Source: Bacteroidota bacterium
GTDB lineage: Bacteria > Bacteroidota > Bacteroidia > Bacteroidales > GCA-2748055
NCBI GenBank assembly: GCA_024640885.1
Contig: JAHEEC010000035.1
Location: 1,415 to 37,366 of the forward strand
Direction: 5' to 3'
Length of the DNA: 35,952 nt
Below, piece after piece: positions 8,735 through 17,630 of the stretch (position 1 is the first letter of the stretch; every line of letters begins with the position of its first letter). The notes beneath the pieces are model-generated. The model worked only from the letters and a program-made list of their open reading frames with translations, did no database searches and was not told the origin of the DNA. The position numbers and the translations under genes are program-made.

Positions 8735-9207
8735 GGCAGCAAATGGATTATATCCTTCTCCAGATCAAATGGTTTTACGCTGGGTGCATAACGCCTGAAG
8801 GGTTCCCCGGATGGCGCGATGAGGAATTTGGTGAAGTTCCAGGCAATCCTTTTTCCGTTTTTACCCTTCAGGTGGTTCTTCAGGTAGGAAAAAACCGGGT
8901 GGGTGTTCTTTCCGTTCACTTTGACCTTCTCTGTCAGACGGAAGGTGACCCCGAAATTCACCTGGCAATGGTGTTCCATGGTCTCATTGCTTTCCGGCTC
9001 CTGGTTCAGGAACTGGTTGGAGGGAAATCCGAGGACCACTACTCCCTTTTCCCGGTATTTCTGGTGCAACGATTCAAGTTCATGGAACTGGGGTGCCAGG
9101 CCACAGCGGGTGGCAGTATTGACCACCAGGACAACCTTACCTTTGAACTCCGACATCCTGATCTCAGATCCATCCGGAGCCCGGGCCTTTAACTGGTAAA
9201 ATTCCAT
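8731..9207 (-). CDS. Glutathione peroxidase family protein (Cys type)
   Basis: 158 residues, the normal length of bacterial GPx/BtuE. The active-site tetrad is complete: Cys35 in NTATRCG, Gln65 in FPSNQF, and Trp123-Asn124 in AWNF. The protein has Cys rather than selenocysteine and no second resolving Cys in the usual helix (Cys91 in HHCQVNFG is a candidate resolving residue, in the position used by thioredoxin-dependent enzymes). No signal peptide is present, so it should be cytoplasmic and reduce organic or hydrogen peroxides, probably with thioredoxin because Bacteroidota generally lack glutathione. It is the first gene of a two-gene unit with the deacetylase-like gene. Confidence 0.92.
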   Translation of the reverse strand: MEFYQLKARAPDGSEIRMSEFKGKVVLVVNTATRCGLAPQFHELESLHQKYREKGVVVLGFPSNQFLNQEPESNETMEHHCQVNFGVTFRLTEKVKVNGKNTHPVFSYLKNHLKGKNGKRIAWNFTKFLIAPSGEPFRRYAPSVKPFDLEKDIIHLLP

Positions 9208-9289
9208 GGGTTTGATTTTTGAAGTAATGCCTTTACAAGTTAAGACATATTTAAATCTTTTTAATCCATGTTTTTATGGTGAGGATTTT

Positions 9290-9297
9290 TAACTTTA
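9290..9297 (+). promoter_or_regulatory. Possible -7 box of the RND efflux operon
   Basis: TAACTTTA at 9290-9297 matches 5 of 6 fixed positions of TAnnTTTG; a T-rich stretch at 9271-9275 could act as the -33 element, although the spacing is short. The predicted leader would be about 42 nt to the ATG at 9347. No regulator gene and no clear operator are seen next to it. Confidence 0.28.
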
Positions 9298-9346
9298 TTG
9301 AATGTTATTTGTTGATCCAGAGAATATTCAAAACACCATACCGATA

Positions 9347-10534
9347 ATGGAAAAATACCGAATAATCAGGCCGACCTGGGCGTGGCTCTTTGCCAGCCTT
9401 CTAATTTTCCTTCCGCCATCCTGCAAAAAGGAGCAGAAAGTGGCAACATCACCTCCTGAGATCACAATAGTCGAAGTCCTTCAAATGGACATCCCGGTAT
9501 ACAAAGAGTTTGTCGGAGAGGTGTTCGGTGAAAAAGATATACCCATCCGGGCAAGGGTTGAAGGCTTCCTTGAAGGGATCTATTTTGAGGAAGGTTTCAA
9601 AGTGGATAAAGGGCAACTGCTTTATGCCATTGATCCGGACCCGTTGGAGGCCCGCGTGAATTCACAGAAAAGCAGGGTGGCCGAAGAAGAGACCATGCTG
9701 GTGAAGGCTAAAAATGACCTTGACAGGTATAAACCACTGGCCGAGATGAACGCGGTCAGCAAGATCGACCTGGATGCCGCTCAGGCCAATTACGACGCAG
9801 CCCTTTCATCGCTCGACGCAGCGAAATCCAACCTGAGGTCAGCCCAGATTGAGCTGGGATATACGAAAGTATATTCACCCATAAACGGTATCATTGGCAA
9901 AACCCAGGCCAAAGTGGGGGATTTTGTAGGTCGGGAGCCCAACCCTGTCATCCTTAATACCGTCTCGGAAACGGGCAACGTGAAGGTCGATTTTTTTCTT
10001 ACCGAATCGGAATATCTTGAGATATACAGGGAGATCAACCAGATCAGGGTAGAGAGGAATATGGCGCCCGGAGATAGACTCTCCAAAGAAGACATGGGCT
10101 CACTGGAATTGATACTTGCAGATGGCTCGGTATATCCCCAACCCGGTACGGTGGATTTCATTGACAGGGGAATCGATCCAACCACCGGTTCCATGCTGGT
10201 ACAGGGAAATTTCCCAAATCCCGATTTTATCCTCCGTCCGGGGTTATATGCAAAAGTAAAAGTGAAGATGGAGGTGATCAAAGGTGCCCTGATGGTTCCG
10301 CAGCGGTGCGTGATGGAACTGCAGGGACAACATTCGGTCTACGTGGTTGATGACAACAATGTAGTGGAGTCCAGGCAAATTGTTACAGGACAGAGAATCA
10401 ATGACTACTGGCTCGTATCGGAAGGATTGAACCCGGGTGAAAAAATCGTCATCGATGCGCTGCAGAAAGTGAGGTCCGGGCAGCAAATTTCCCCTTCGCT
10501 GATTGATTTTGAAAATAAGTCCACACCACAATAG
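9347..10534 (+). CDS. RND efflux periplasmic adaptor (membrane fusion protein)
   Basis: 395 residues from the ATG at 9347, chosen because it places a lipoprotein signal at the N-terminus (hydrophobic core, then LPPSC, Cys26); the upstream ATG at 9302 would add 15 residues of no signal character. Recognisable parts are the first half of the lipoyl/barrel-sandwich domain (VFGEKDIPIRARVEGFLEGI), an alpha-helical hairpin rich in Lys, Ala and Asp around residues 105-170, the second lipoyl half (YTKVYSPINGIIGK), the beta-barrel (IDPTTGSMLVQGNFPNP) and the membrane-proximal domain. It links the inner-membrane pump to the outer-membrane factor. The pump gene follows after 9 bases. AcrA/MexA-type assignment is secure; the drug or substrate spectrum is not. 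Confidence 0.93.
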   Translation: MEKYRIIRPTWAWLFASLLIFLPPSCKKEQKVATSPPEITIVEVLQMDIPVYKEFVGEVFGEKDIPIRARVEGFLEGIYFEEGFKVDKGQLLYAIDPDPLEARVNSQKSRVAEEETMLVKAKNDLDRYKPLAEMNAVSKIDLDAAQANYDAALSSLDAAKSNLRSAQIELGYTKVYSPINGIIGKTQAKVGDFVGREPNPVILNTVSETGNVKVDFFLTESEYLEIYREINQIRVERNMAPGDRLSKEDMGSLELILADGSVYPQPGTVDFIDRGIDPTTGSMLVQGNFPNPDFILRPGLYAKVKVKMEVIKGALMVPQRCVMELQGQHSVYVVDDNNVVESRQIVTGQRINDYWLVSEGLNPGEKIVIDALQKVRSGQQISPSLIDFENKSTPQ

Positions 10535-10543
10535 GAGACCATC

Positions 10544-13500
10544 ATGGCTGAAAGCAAGGGAAATTTTTTCGTACACAGACCCATCGTAGCGATGGTGATC
10601 GCCATTGTCATTGTCATTGTGGGCTTTGTCTCCATGGTGGGTTTGCCAATTGAACAGTATCCCAACCTGACCCCTCCCATCGTCCAGGTAAGGGCCTTTT
10701 ATACAGGGGCCAATGCCTTGAATGTGGAGGAATCCGTGGCAACTCCTCTTGAGCAGCAGATCAATGGCGTTGATAACATGATCTACATGAAATCGACCAA
10801 TGCCAACGACGGGTCCATGAATATTGATGTATCATTCGATGTGGGTACCGATCCGGATATGAACACTGTGCTGACTCAAAACAGGGTTTCCGCAGCGACG
10901 GCAAAATTGCCCGAAGCAGTCAAGAAGCTTGGAGTGACCACCGAAAAATCACTTCCCAATATTCTGATGCTCGTCACGCTGACATCCGACGGGAGGTACG
11001 ATCAGAATTTTCTGGGTAACTATGCGCTGATCAACATTAAGGACCAGCTGGCCAGAATCAAGGGAGTAGGCAGGGTGAATGTGCTGGGCGCTTCGGATTA
11101 TTCAATGAGGATATGGATACAACCGGACCGGCTTGCGCACATGGGAATCACAGTGCCCGAGATCCTGAAGGCGATCAATGAACAGAACATCATCGTGCCC
11201 GGAGGAAAATTCGGTGCAGAACCGGCCCCTCCGGGGACCGAGTTTACTTATACAGTGCGTCTGCCCGAACGATTCAGTTCCCCCGAAGCATTCGGTGAAA
11301 TCGTGGTCAGGACCAACCCGGATGGATCCCAGGTAAAACTCAGGGATATTGCCACCATCAACCTGGGAGTTGAAACCTATGATGCCTTTACCCGGCTGAA
11401 CCAGGAGACCTGTTCGGTCATTGCCCTTTACCAGGCCCCCGGGTCCAATGCCGTGGAGCTGGCATCCCAGGTAAGGGAGGAGATGGAACTGCTGGCCAAA
11501 AACTTCCCCGAAAGTGTCCGGTATGATGTTTCGCTGGATTCAACCGCACCTATTACCGCGGGGATCCGGGACATAGTGGTCACACTGATCATTGCCCTTA
11601 TCCTGGTAATTTTTGTAGTTTTCGTCTTCATTCAGGACTGGCGGGCAACCCTGATCCCGACCATTGCCATACCCGTTTCACTGGTTGGGGCTTTCATCTT
11701 CTTTCCCCTTCTGGGTTTTACCATCAATGTGCTCTCATTGCTGGGCCTTGTACTTGCCATCGGAATTGTCGTGGATGATGCCATCGTGGTGGTTGAGGCA
11801 GTACAGGTAAACATTGCCAGCGGCATGAGTTCCAAAGAGGCCACCGTGGAAGCCATGAAAAAGGTGACTGCGCCGGTCCTTGCCACCACGCTTGTGCTGA
11901 TCGCTGTATTCATTCCCGTAGCTGGAATGGCGGGCATTACCGGGCGGTTGTACCAGCAATTTGCCATCACCATTGTGGTTTCTGTAATTGTCTCCTCAAT
12001 CAATGCCCTCTCCCTGAGTCCGGCGCTTGCGTCTCTCTTGCTTAAAGAGCCCAAACCTTATAAGGGATTGTTGGGTAAAGCTTTTGGAGGCTTCAACAGG
12101 TGGATGGGGAAATCCACCGATAGCTACATGAGTTTTACCAATGTAGTGACCCGGAAGATCAAACGCTCGGTGGTTTTTATAGTCATCCTGACCTTTGCCG
12201 CGGTCATATTCACTAAACTGGTACCGGGAGGTTTCATTCCCGAGGAGGATATGGGTTATGTTTTTGTGAATATGCAGTTGCCAAATGCAGCCTCATTGCA
12301 GCGCTCCGATGCCATCGCAAAAGAGATCGAATCCATCATCCTGGAGTCCCCCGATGTGGAATTTGTGACCACTGCCACCGGTTTCAGCCTATTATCCGGG
12401 GCCATGGCCACCAACACCGGTTTCATGTTCGTCACCCTCAGAAACTGGAAGGAGAGGGAGATTACCGCCAGGGAATTTATTGCCGGGTTGAATGTCCAGC
12501 TCGCATCCAGGATCAAAGGAGCCCAGGCCTTCGCTTTTGGTCCCCCCGCCATTCCGGGATTGGGAAATGGTTCCGGATTCAGCATCATGATCCAGGACAG
12601 GGTTGGCAACACACCCCAGGAGCTGGCAGAATCCACGGGTAAATTCATTCAGGCGGCCAACGCCAGGCCCGAGATTGCCAATGCATTTACCACCTTCCAG
12701 GCCAGCGTCCCCCAGCGTTTTATGGACATAGACAGGGAAAAGGCACTCAAACTGGGGGTCTCACTGAATGATCTGTACACCACCGTGGGGGCATTTATGG
12801 GCGGGGCCTATGTGAATGATTTTACCCGGTTCGGACGCCTTTATAAGACTTATATACAGGCAGAACCGCAATACCGGGTGGATGAGCAGCAGATCAACAA
12901 TTTCTTTATTAAGAACAGGGACGGGAACATGGTTCCCCTGGCTACCCTTGCTACGGTCCGGCCCATCTCCGGCCCGGATTATTCCACCCGGTTTAATTTA
13001 TATCGCTCGGTTGAAGTAACAGGTTCACCCGCTGACGGGTATACTTCGGCCCAGGCCATGAAGGCCCTCGAGGAGGTGGCAGACGAGGTTCTGCCGCAGG
13101 GTATGGGGTATGCCTGGAATGCCATGTCATTCCAGGAAAAGAAAGCATCAGGATCCCTTGGGATCATCCTTATCTTCTCCCTGGTCTTCGTGTTCCTAAT
13201 CCTGGCCGCACAATATGAGAGCTGGTCGTTGCCTTTTGCCATATTGCTGGGTACCCCCTTTGCCATCTTCGGGGCCATGTTTGCGCTGTGGGCAGCCAGG
13301 TTAATCAGTCCCACTTTCGAAAATAATATTTTTGCCCAGGTATCCTTTGTGATGTTAATCGGCATGGCGGCCAAAAATGCCATTCTGATCGTTGAATTTG
13401 CCAACGAGGAGTTTAAGAATGGATTGAGCCTGTTCGATTCGGCCATCAAAGCCGCAAAATCCAGATTCAGGCCCATACTGATGACAGCTTTCTCTTTCAT

Positions 13501-13702
13501 ACTCGGGGTGTTTCCCCTGGTGATAGCAAGCGGTTCCGGGGCGGAGGCCCGTAAAGTAATGGGAATGGCACTGCTGGGCGGGATGACGGTCGCAACGCTC
13601 CTTGGAGTTTTTCTATATCCCATGTTGTTTGTTCTGGTCGGCAAACTGGCCAAATATGAAAAGAAGCGTGACAATGAGTCAAAAACCCTTAAACCAGCTT
13701 GA
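10544..13702 (+). CDS. RND multidrug efflux pump, AcrB/HAE1 family
   Basis: 1052 residues, the standard length of hydrophobic/amphiphilic efflux RND proteins. The N-terminal helix follows FFVHRPIVAMVIAIVIVIVG. The proton-relay pair of Asp in TM4 is present in GIVVDDAIVVVEAV, and the partner Lys region lies in the C-terminal half. The porter-domain marker VGGKFGAEPAP-like segment and the second membrane half (MLIGMAAKNAILIVEFANEEF) are intact. It is driven by the proton gradient and exports amphiphilic compounds through the adaptor and outer-membrane factor encoded on either side. No frameshift or internal stop is seen. Its stop is followed after one base by the preferred start of the next gene, indicating tight coupling. 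Confidence 0.96.
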   Translation: MAESKGNFFVHRPIVAMVIAIVIVIVGFVSMVGLPIEQYPNLTPPIVQVRAFYTGANALNVEESVATPLEQQINGVDNMIYMKSTNANDGSMNIDVSFDVGTDPDMNTVLTQNRVSAATAKLPEAVKKLGVTTEKSLPNILMLVTLTSDGRYDQNFLGNYALINIKDQLARIKGVGRVNVLGASDYSMRIWIQPDRLAHMGITVPEILKAINEQNIIVPGGKFGAEPAPPGTEFTYTVRLPERFSSPEAFGEIVVRTNPDGSQVKLRDIATINLGVETYDAFTRLNQETCSVIALYQAPGSNAVELASQVREEMELLAKNFPESVRYDVSLDSTAPITAGIRDIVVTLIIALILVIFVVFVFIQDWRATLIPTIAIPVSLVGAFIFFPLLGFTINVLSLLGLVLAIGIVVDDAIVVVEAVQVNIASGMSSKEATVEAMKKVTAPVLATTLVLIAVFIPVAGMAGITGRLYQQFAITIVVSVIVSSINALSLSPALASLLLKEPKPYKGLLGKAFGGFNRWMGKSTDSYMSFTNVVTRKIKRSVVFIVILTFAAVIFTKLVPGGFIPEEDMGYVFVNMQLPNAASLQRSDAIAKEIESIILESPDVEFVTTATGFSLLSGAMATNTGFMFVTLRNWKEREITAREFIAGLNVQLASRIKGAQAFAFGPPAIPGLGNGSGFSIMIQDRVGNTPQELAESTGKFIQAANARPEIANAFTTFQASVPQRFMDIDREKALKLGVSLNDLYTTVGAFMGGAYVNDFTRFGRLYKTYIQAEPQYRVDEQQINNFFIKNRDGNMVPLATLATVRPISGPDYSTRFNLYRSVEVTGSPADGYTSAQAMKALEEVADEVLPQGMGYAWNAMSFQEKKASGSLGIILIFSLVFVFLILAAQYESWSLPFAILLGTPFAIFGAMFALWAARLISPTFENNIFAQVSFVMLIGMAAKNAILIVEFANEEFKNGLSLFDSAIKAAKSRFRPILMTAFSFILGVFPLVIASGSGAEARKVMGMALLGGMTVATLLGVFLYPMLFVLVGKLAKYEKKRDNESKTLKPA

Positions 13703-13703
13703 A

Positions 13704-15125
13704 ATGAATTCCAGGAATAAATTAATTTCCAGCCTGACGGTGGCAATCTTCCTGGTCTCCATGCATAGCTGCATGGTGGGACCGCATTTCAGCAGGCCTG
13801 AGATGGAGATGCCGGAGAGCTTTCTCTATGATTCCGTAAAAACGGATACCATTGTCAATCTGAAATGGTGGGAGATATTGCAGGATTCGAACCTGATCGC
13901 CCTCATAGATACTGCCCTAGTAAACAACAAGGATGTGCAGATTGCGGCCCGCAGAATAGAGGAAGCTGCCTACGTGGTAGGCTATAACCGTGCCGACCAG
14001 TTTCCCTCTTTCGGGTATGATGTGGGAGCAGCTTACGGGAATAACGGACAGACCGGGCAACCACTTGGACAGGCCGGCAGTCTGTTTTCAGGTGTTGGGA
14101 ATGTTTACTGGGAACTCGATTTCTGGGGCAAATACCGCAGGGCCACTGAAGCTGCCAGGGCCGAATTGCTTGCTTCCCAGTATGGACTGAGATCGGTACA
14201 GATCAATCTGATTACAAATGTGGCCTCGCTCTATTTCCAGTTGCAGGATTACAGGTCAAGGCTTGAGGTCTCGCAACAGACATTAATGCTCAGGAATGAA
14301 TCCCTGCGGATTATCAGTGAACGATACAACAAAGGCATCGTGCCCGAGCTGGATTTAAACCAGGCCCAGATACAGGAAGCAATTGCTGCGGCGAGTATTC
14401 CTTACTACGAAGCCCTGGCTGCAAATACGGAGCACGCCCTTGGTATTTTACTGGGCCAAAACCCGGGCCACATCGAATCCGGTCATTTTAACGAGGCTTT
14501 AATTCCCGAGGTGATCCCCTCAGGAATTCCCTCCGACCTGCTGGAACGCAGACCCGATATTCTTTTGAGTGAACAGCTGGTGGCCGCTCAAAACGCACGC
14601 ATTGGAGTGGCAGTAGCCATGCGCTTTCCGTCCATTAGCCTGACCGGCGCCCTGGGCGTGGCCAGTACCGACCTGAGCAGCCTTCTTTCCGGTGAAGCAG
14701 TGGTTGGGTCCATCGCGGGGGGACTGGCGGGTCCAATCTTCAATTTCGGCAAGAATAAACGCCGGGTTGAAATAGAACGGTCCAGAACAGAGCAGTTGGC
14801 CCTGGATTATGAGCACACTGTGCTGAAAGCGTTTGCCGAAGTGGAAAACGCGTTGATCGGGATCAATGCGGCAGGAAGGGAACTGGAAGCCTACAACAGG
14901 CAGCGTTCAGCAGCGAGAAATGCCGCCAGCCTGTCATGGGCTCGTTATGAGGTGGGCGTTACCAGCTACCTGGAGGTCCTGGAAACACAGCGTCAGTTGT
15001 TTGAATCGGAGCTGCAGGCACTCTATGCAAAGAACAAGCTCTTCACATCCTATGTATATCTTTACAAGGCGCTGGGGGGAGGGTGGATTACTCCAGATCA
15101 GGAAGCGGTGTCCGAACAGGATTAA
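13704..15125 (+). CDS. Outer-membrane efflux factor, TolC/NodT family lipoprotein
   Basis: 473 residues from the ATG at 13704, preferred because it gives a clean lipoprotein signal (hydrophobic core then SMHSC, Cys23) and abuts the pump stop; the ATG at 13674 and the upstream frame from 13602 overlap the pump. Two OEP repeats are visible, each with a beta-strand pair and long helices: residues about 60-265 (DSNLIALIDTALVNNKDVQIAA) and 265-470 (LLERRPDILLSEQLVAAQNARIGVA). NodT-type marker residues RRPD and ARYEVGVTSYLEVLE are present. It completes the tripartite pump. The stop codon shares two bases with the stop of the convergent hydE gene. Confidence 0.94.
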   Translation: MNSRNKLISSLTVAIFLVSMHSCMVGPHFSRPEMEMPESFLYDSVKTDTIVNLKWWEILQDSNLIALIDTALVNNKDVQIAARRIEEAAYVVGYNRADQFPSFGYDVGAAYGNNGQTGQPLGQAGSLFSGVGNVYWELDFWGKYRRATEAARAELLASQYGLRSVQINLITNVASLYFQLQDYRSRLEVSQQTLMLRNESLRIISERYNKGIVPELDLNQAQIQEAIAAASIPYYEALAANTEHALGILLGQNPGHIESGHFNEALIPEVIPSGIPSDLLERRPDILLSEQLVAAQNARIGVAVAMRFPSISLTGALGVASTDLSSLLSGEAVVGSIAGGLAGPIFNFGKNKRRVEIERSRTEQLALDYEHTVLKAFAEVENALIGINAAGRELEAYNRQRSAARNAASLSWARYEVGVTSYLEVLETQRQLFESELQALYAKNKLFTSYVYLYKALGGGWITPDQEAVSEQD

Positions 15126-16201
15126 CCCCTGCGTTTCAGGAAGTGCCTGGAATCGCCCCACTCTCCGTAACCGATCTCTCCTTCAGCCAGTTTGATCCTG
15201 GCATCCAGGCAATTCAGGCACTCATCCGGTTCCTCATCCACACAGGGCTTATTTTCATAGAGTGCGTAATCGTTCCGGTATTTGCCGGGGGTTATGTTGG
15301 GCATGAGAATGTTGGCACCCACACTGATCGCTTTTTCCCTTCCCATAGGGTCAATGGCCTGGAGCGCTGTGGCCGCGGCAATGTTAATGTCGGGCATCAA
15401 TATCCTCAGGGTGGCGATCATTTTCAGAGCCAGGTCAAAACGCTCCTGTAAGGGAAGGAGCTGCTCCCTGAAGCGATAGAGTGGGGTGAAGGGATGTTCG
15501 ATATAGGGTCCCATGCCCACCATATCCACATCAAAATCTTTCATAAACAGAAGGTCATCGGCCAGGTGCCCCGGCTCCTGAAAGGGCAGCCCGATCATTA
15601 CCCCGGTCCCTGTCTGATATCCCAGCTCCTTCAGGGCATGCAGGCATTCCAGGCGCCTCTGGTATCCATGGAGCGGATCGGCCGGATGGTATTTCCTGTA
15701 GAGCTGTGGATTGGAGGTTTCAATCCGGAGCAGGTAGCGGTGGGCTCCTGCTTCGAACCAGCGTTCATACACTTCGCGTTGCTGCTCCCCCAGGGAAAGG
15801 GTGATCCCCAGGGTCCCCGCCGATAGTTTCTTAATCTCCCTGAGCAGATGTTCAATCCTGCCAGTAAAGGAAGGGGATTCCACTTCCCCGGATTGGAGCA
15901 CCAGGGAACCGTATCTCTGTGCATGGGCGAATCGTGCTGCATCCAGGATCTGCTCATCGGTGAGCTGGTACCTGCGTACGTTTTTATTGGAACGCCTGAT
16001 CCCGCAATAATAGCAATTCTTCCCGCAGATGTTCGAAAACTCGACCAGCCCCCTGAAATGGACCCTGTTTCCGATTTCCTGCTGCTTGATTTCCCGGGCA
16101 TTCCTGAACAGCTCCTCTTTTACTGCCCCATCCGAATTGAGCAGTTCAATCAGCTTCTCCCGCTCCGCTTGCTCATGCCCAACGATATTTTCAGCGTCCA
16201 T
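15122..16201 (-). CDS. hydE: [FeFe]-hydrogenase maturase HydE (radical SAM)
   Basis: 359 residues, the family length. The radical-SAM cluster motif CxxxCxxC is Cys59, Cys63, Cys66 in CGKNCYYC. The GTGVMIGLPFQ segment and DMVGMGPYIEHPFTPL are typical of HydE. The C-terminal accessory cluster site is also present with the T. maritima-like spacing C-x7-C-x2-C (PCVDEEPDECLNC). HydE helps build the azadithiolate-bridged 2Fe subcluster of the H-cluster from the HydG product, and HydF delivers it. The gene starts one base after the hydF stop, so both are expressed together. BioB and PylB are the other radical-SAM relatives, but the accessory Cys triad and the neighbour decide for HydE. Confidence 0.93.
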   Translation of the reverse strand: MDAENIVGHEQAEREKLIELLNSDGAVKEELFRNAREIKQQEIGNRVHFRGLVEFSNICGKNCYYCGIRRSNKNVRRYQLTDEQILDAARFAHAQRYGSLVLQSGEVESPSFTGRIEHLLREIKKLSAGTLGITLSLGEQQREVYERWFEAGAHRYLLRIETSNPQLYRKYHPADPLHGYQRRLECLHALKELGYQTGTGVMIGLPFQEPGHLADDLLFMKDFDVDMVGMGPYIEHPFTPLYRFREQLLPLQERFDLALKMIATLRILMPDINIAAATALQAIDPMGREKAISVGANILMPNITPGKYRNDYALYENKPCVDEEPDECLNCLDARIKLAEGEIGYGEWGDSRHFLKRRG

Positions 16202-16202
16202 T

Positions 16203-17429
16203 TTATGGAGTTGATCTGATGCGGTGATCAGGTTTTAAAAATGGAGCAACAGCTCTGTCAAAAACACCGTGAACGTAGGCAATGGCCATTCCATAATTGG
16301 ATACCGGGATCCCAGCTTCCAGGGCGGGCTTTAGCCTGTTGATCAATTGTTTTCTGGTGATCATGCATCCACCGCACTGGATCACCATGCTGTAATCGGT
16401 GATCTTTCCGGGCACATTATTCAGGCCTGCCACAACCTCATATTCAAGTTGTTTCCCTGTGTAAGCGGAGAGCCATCCTGGAATCTTGATCCTTCCAATG
16501 TCATTGCAGGTAACGTGGTGCGTGCAGGACTCCAGGATCAGGATCCTCTCCCCCTCATTCAGCATGTCTAGATGGGGGGTTCCCTTGAGATAATTTTCAA
16601 AGTCCCCCTTGTACCTTGCCAGCACCGTGCTGAAACTTGTTAATGGTATATCAGCGGGAACAGCGGCATCTGCCAGTTTGAATGCCTGGCTGTCGGTGAT
16701 GACCAGTGCAGGCCTTGGTTGCAGCTTTTTCAGCAGTGTCTCAATCTCCTTCTCCTTCGCTACCACTGCGATGGCATCCTGATCCAGGATATCCCGGATG
16801 GCCTGCACCTGGGGGAGGATCATGCGACCCTCCGGGGCCTCCTCGTCGATGGGGGTGATCAGCAACACCAGGTCACCCTCGGCGATAATATCTCCCACCA
16901 TTGACCGGGGCATATAGGCTGTTTCGGGAATGGACGACCTCATCAGTTCAACAAGCTCTTCCTTATTATCAGGCTCCACCGTTGAGAAATCGACCACCAC
17001 TTTGCCCGTTGAGCTGAGGATCCTTTGGCGCAGTGAGCTCCCCGAGGGAACCAGGTCAGATTTGTTGTGGACCACCAGGTAAGGCACCTCCCATCTGACC
17101 AGTTCAGCAATAAGGGAATCTTCTTCATCCCCGAACCGGTTCCCAGTGATCACCAGCAAGGCAAGGTCGATAACGCGTATTACATCCCTGGTCTTTCTGA
17201 CCCGCTTTGCACCCAGTGTGCCAATATCATCACTACCGGCTGTATCGATCATTACCACAGGACCGATCCCGGGGATCTCAATGGATTTCTTTACCGGATC
17301 GGTGGTGGTTCCCGGTTTGTCCGATACAATGGCCACTTCCTGCCCGATCAGGCAGTTGATCAGGGAGGACTTGCCACAGTTCCTGCGGCCCAGGATCCCA
17401 ATGTGCGGTTTGCCGTCTTTACCCTTCAT
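16203..17429 (-). CDS. hydF: [FeFe]-hydrogenase maturation GTPase HydF
   Basis: 408 residues. The N-terminal Era-like GTPase has a P-loop at residues 14-21 (GRRNCGKS), switch/G3 DTAG, and NKSD as G4. A central dimerisation domain follows. The C-terminal cluster domain has Cys302-x-His304 and Cys352-x2-Cys355; the residue before Cys352 is Gln351 where many HydF proteins have His. HydF is the scaffold that carries the 2Fe precursor and inserts it into apo-hydrogenase HydA. Its partner hydE is directly downstream; hydG, hydA and the aspartate ammonia-lyase gene found beside them in Bacteroides are not in the window. No convincing promoter was found in the 201-base interval before the next gene. 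Confidence 0.94.
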   Translation of the reverse strand: MKGKDGKPHIGILGRRNCGKSSLINCLIGQEVAIVSDKPGTTTDPVKKSIEIPGIGPVVMIDTAGSDDIGTLGAKRVRKTRDVIRVIDLALLVITGNRFGDEEDSLIAELVRWEVPYLVVHNKSDLVPSGSSLRQRILSSTGKVVVDFSTVEPDNKEELVELMRSSIPETAYMPRSMVGDIIAEGDLVLLITPIDEEAPEGRMILPQVQAIRDILDQDAIAVVAKEKEIETLLKKLQPRPALVITDSQAFKLADAAVPADIPLTSFSTVLARYKGDFENYLKGTPHLDMLNEGERILILESCTHHVTCNDIGRIKIPGWLSAYTGKQLEYEVVAGLNNVPGKITDYSMVIQCGGCMITRKQLINRLKPALEAGIPVSNYGMAIAYVHGVFDRAVAPFLKPDHRIRSTP

Positions 17430-17546
17430 TATGTGCTGGATACATTACTCAATTTATTCACGCTTCAATAAATTCTTTTCAGTGAACTTGCTTCGGACAC
17501 GCCATAAAATTACTTGAATATATTGAGAAAACAGTTTGGAGGGATG

Positions 17547-17578
17547 CTTGGAATTCCAAGATTCTCTATTTACTTTTA
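17547..17578 (+). promoter_or_regulatory. Possible promoter and palindromic operator for the small secreted protein
   Basis: A perfect 14-base palindrome CTTGGAATTCCAAG (17547-17560) contains a TTG at 17548-17550 that lies 20 bases before TACTTTTA (17571-17578), a 5-of-6 match to TAnnTTTG. The predicted start near 17585 leaves about 46 nt of leader. A protein bound to the palindrome would cover the -33 element. Confidence 0.35.
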
Positions 17579-17630
17579 TTATCAAAGATTGTCACACCTA
17601 CCGGGAACAGTATTCATTAAAACCTCTCAA

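Noticed and set aside
13602-13703. Upstream extension of the outer-membrane factor
   Set aside because: Would overlap the pump gene by about 100 bases and bury the lipoprotein signal; ATG at 13704 fits better.
12979-13746. 255-codon open frame antisense to the RND pump
   Set aside because: Overlaps the conserved C-terminal half of the pump and the start of the outer-membrane factor; no domain seen.
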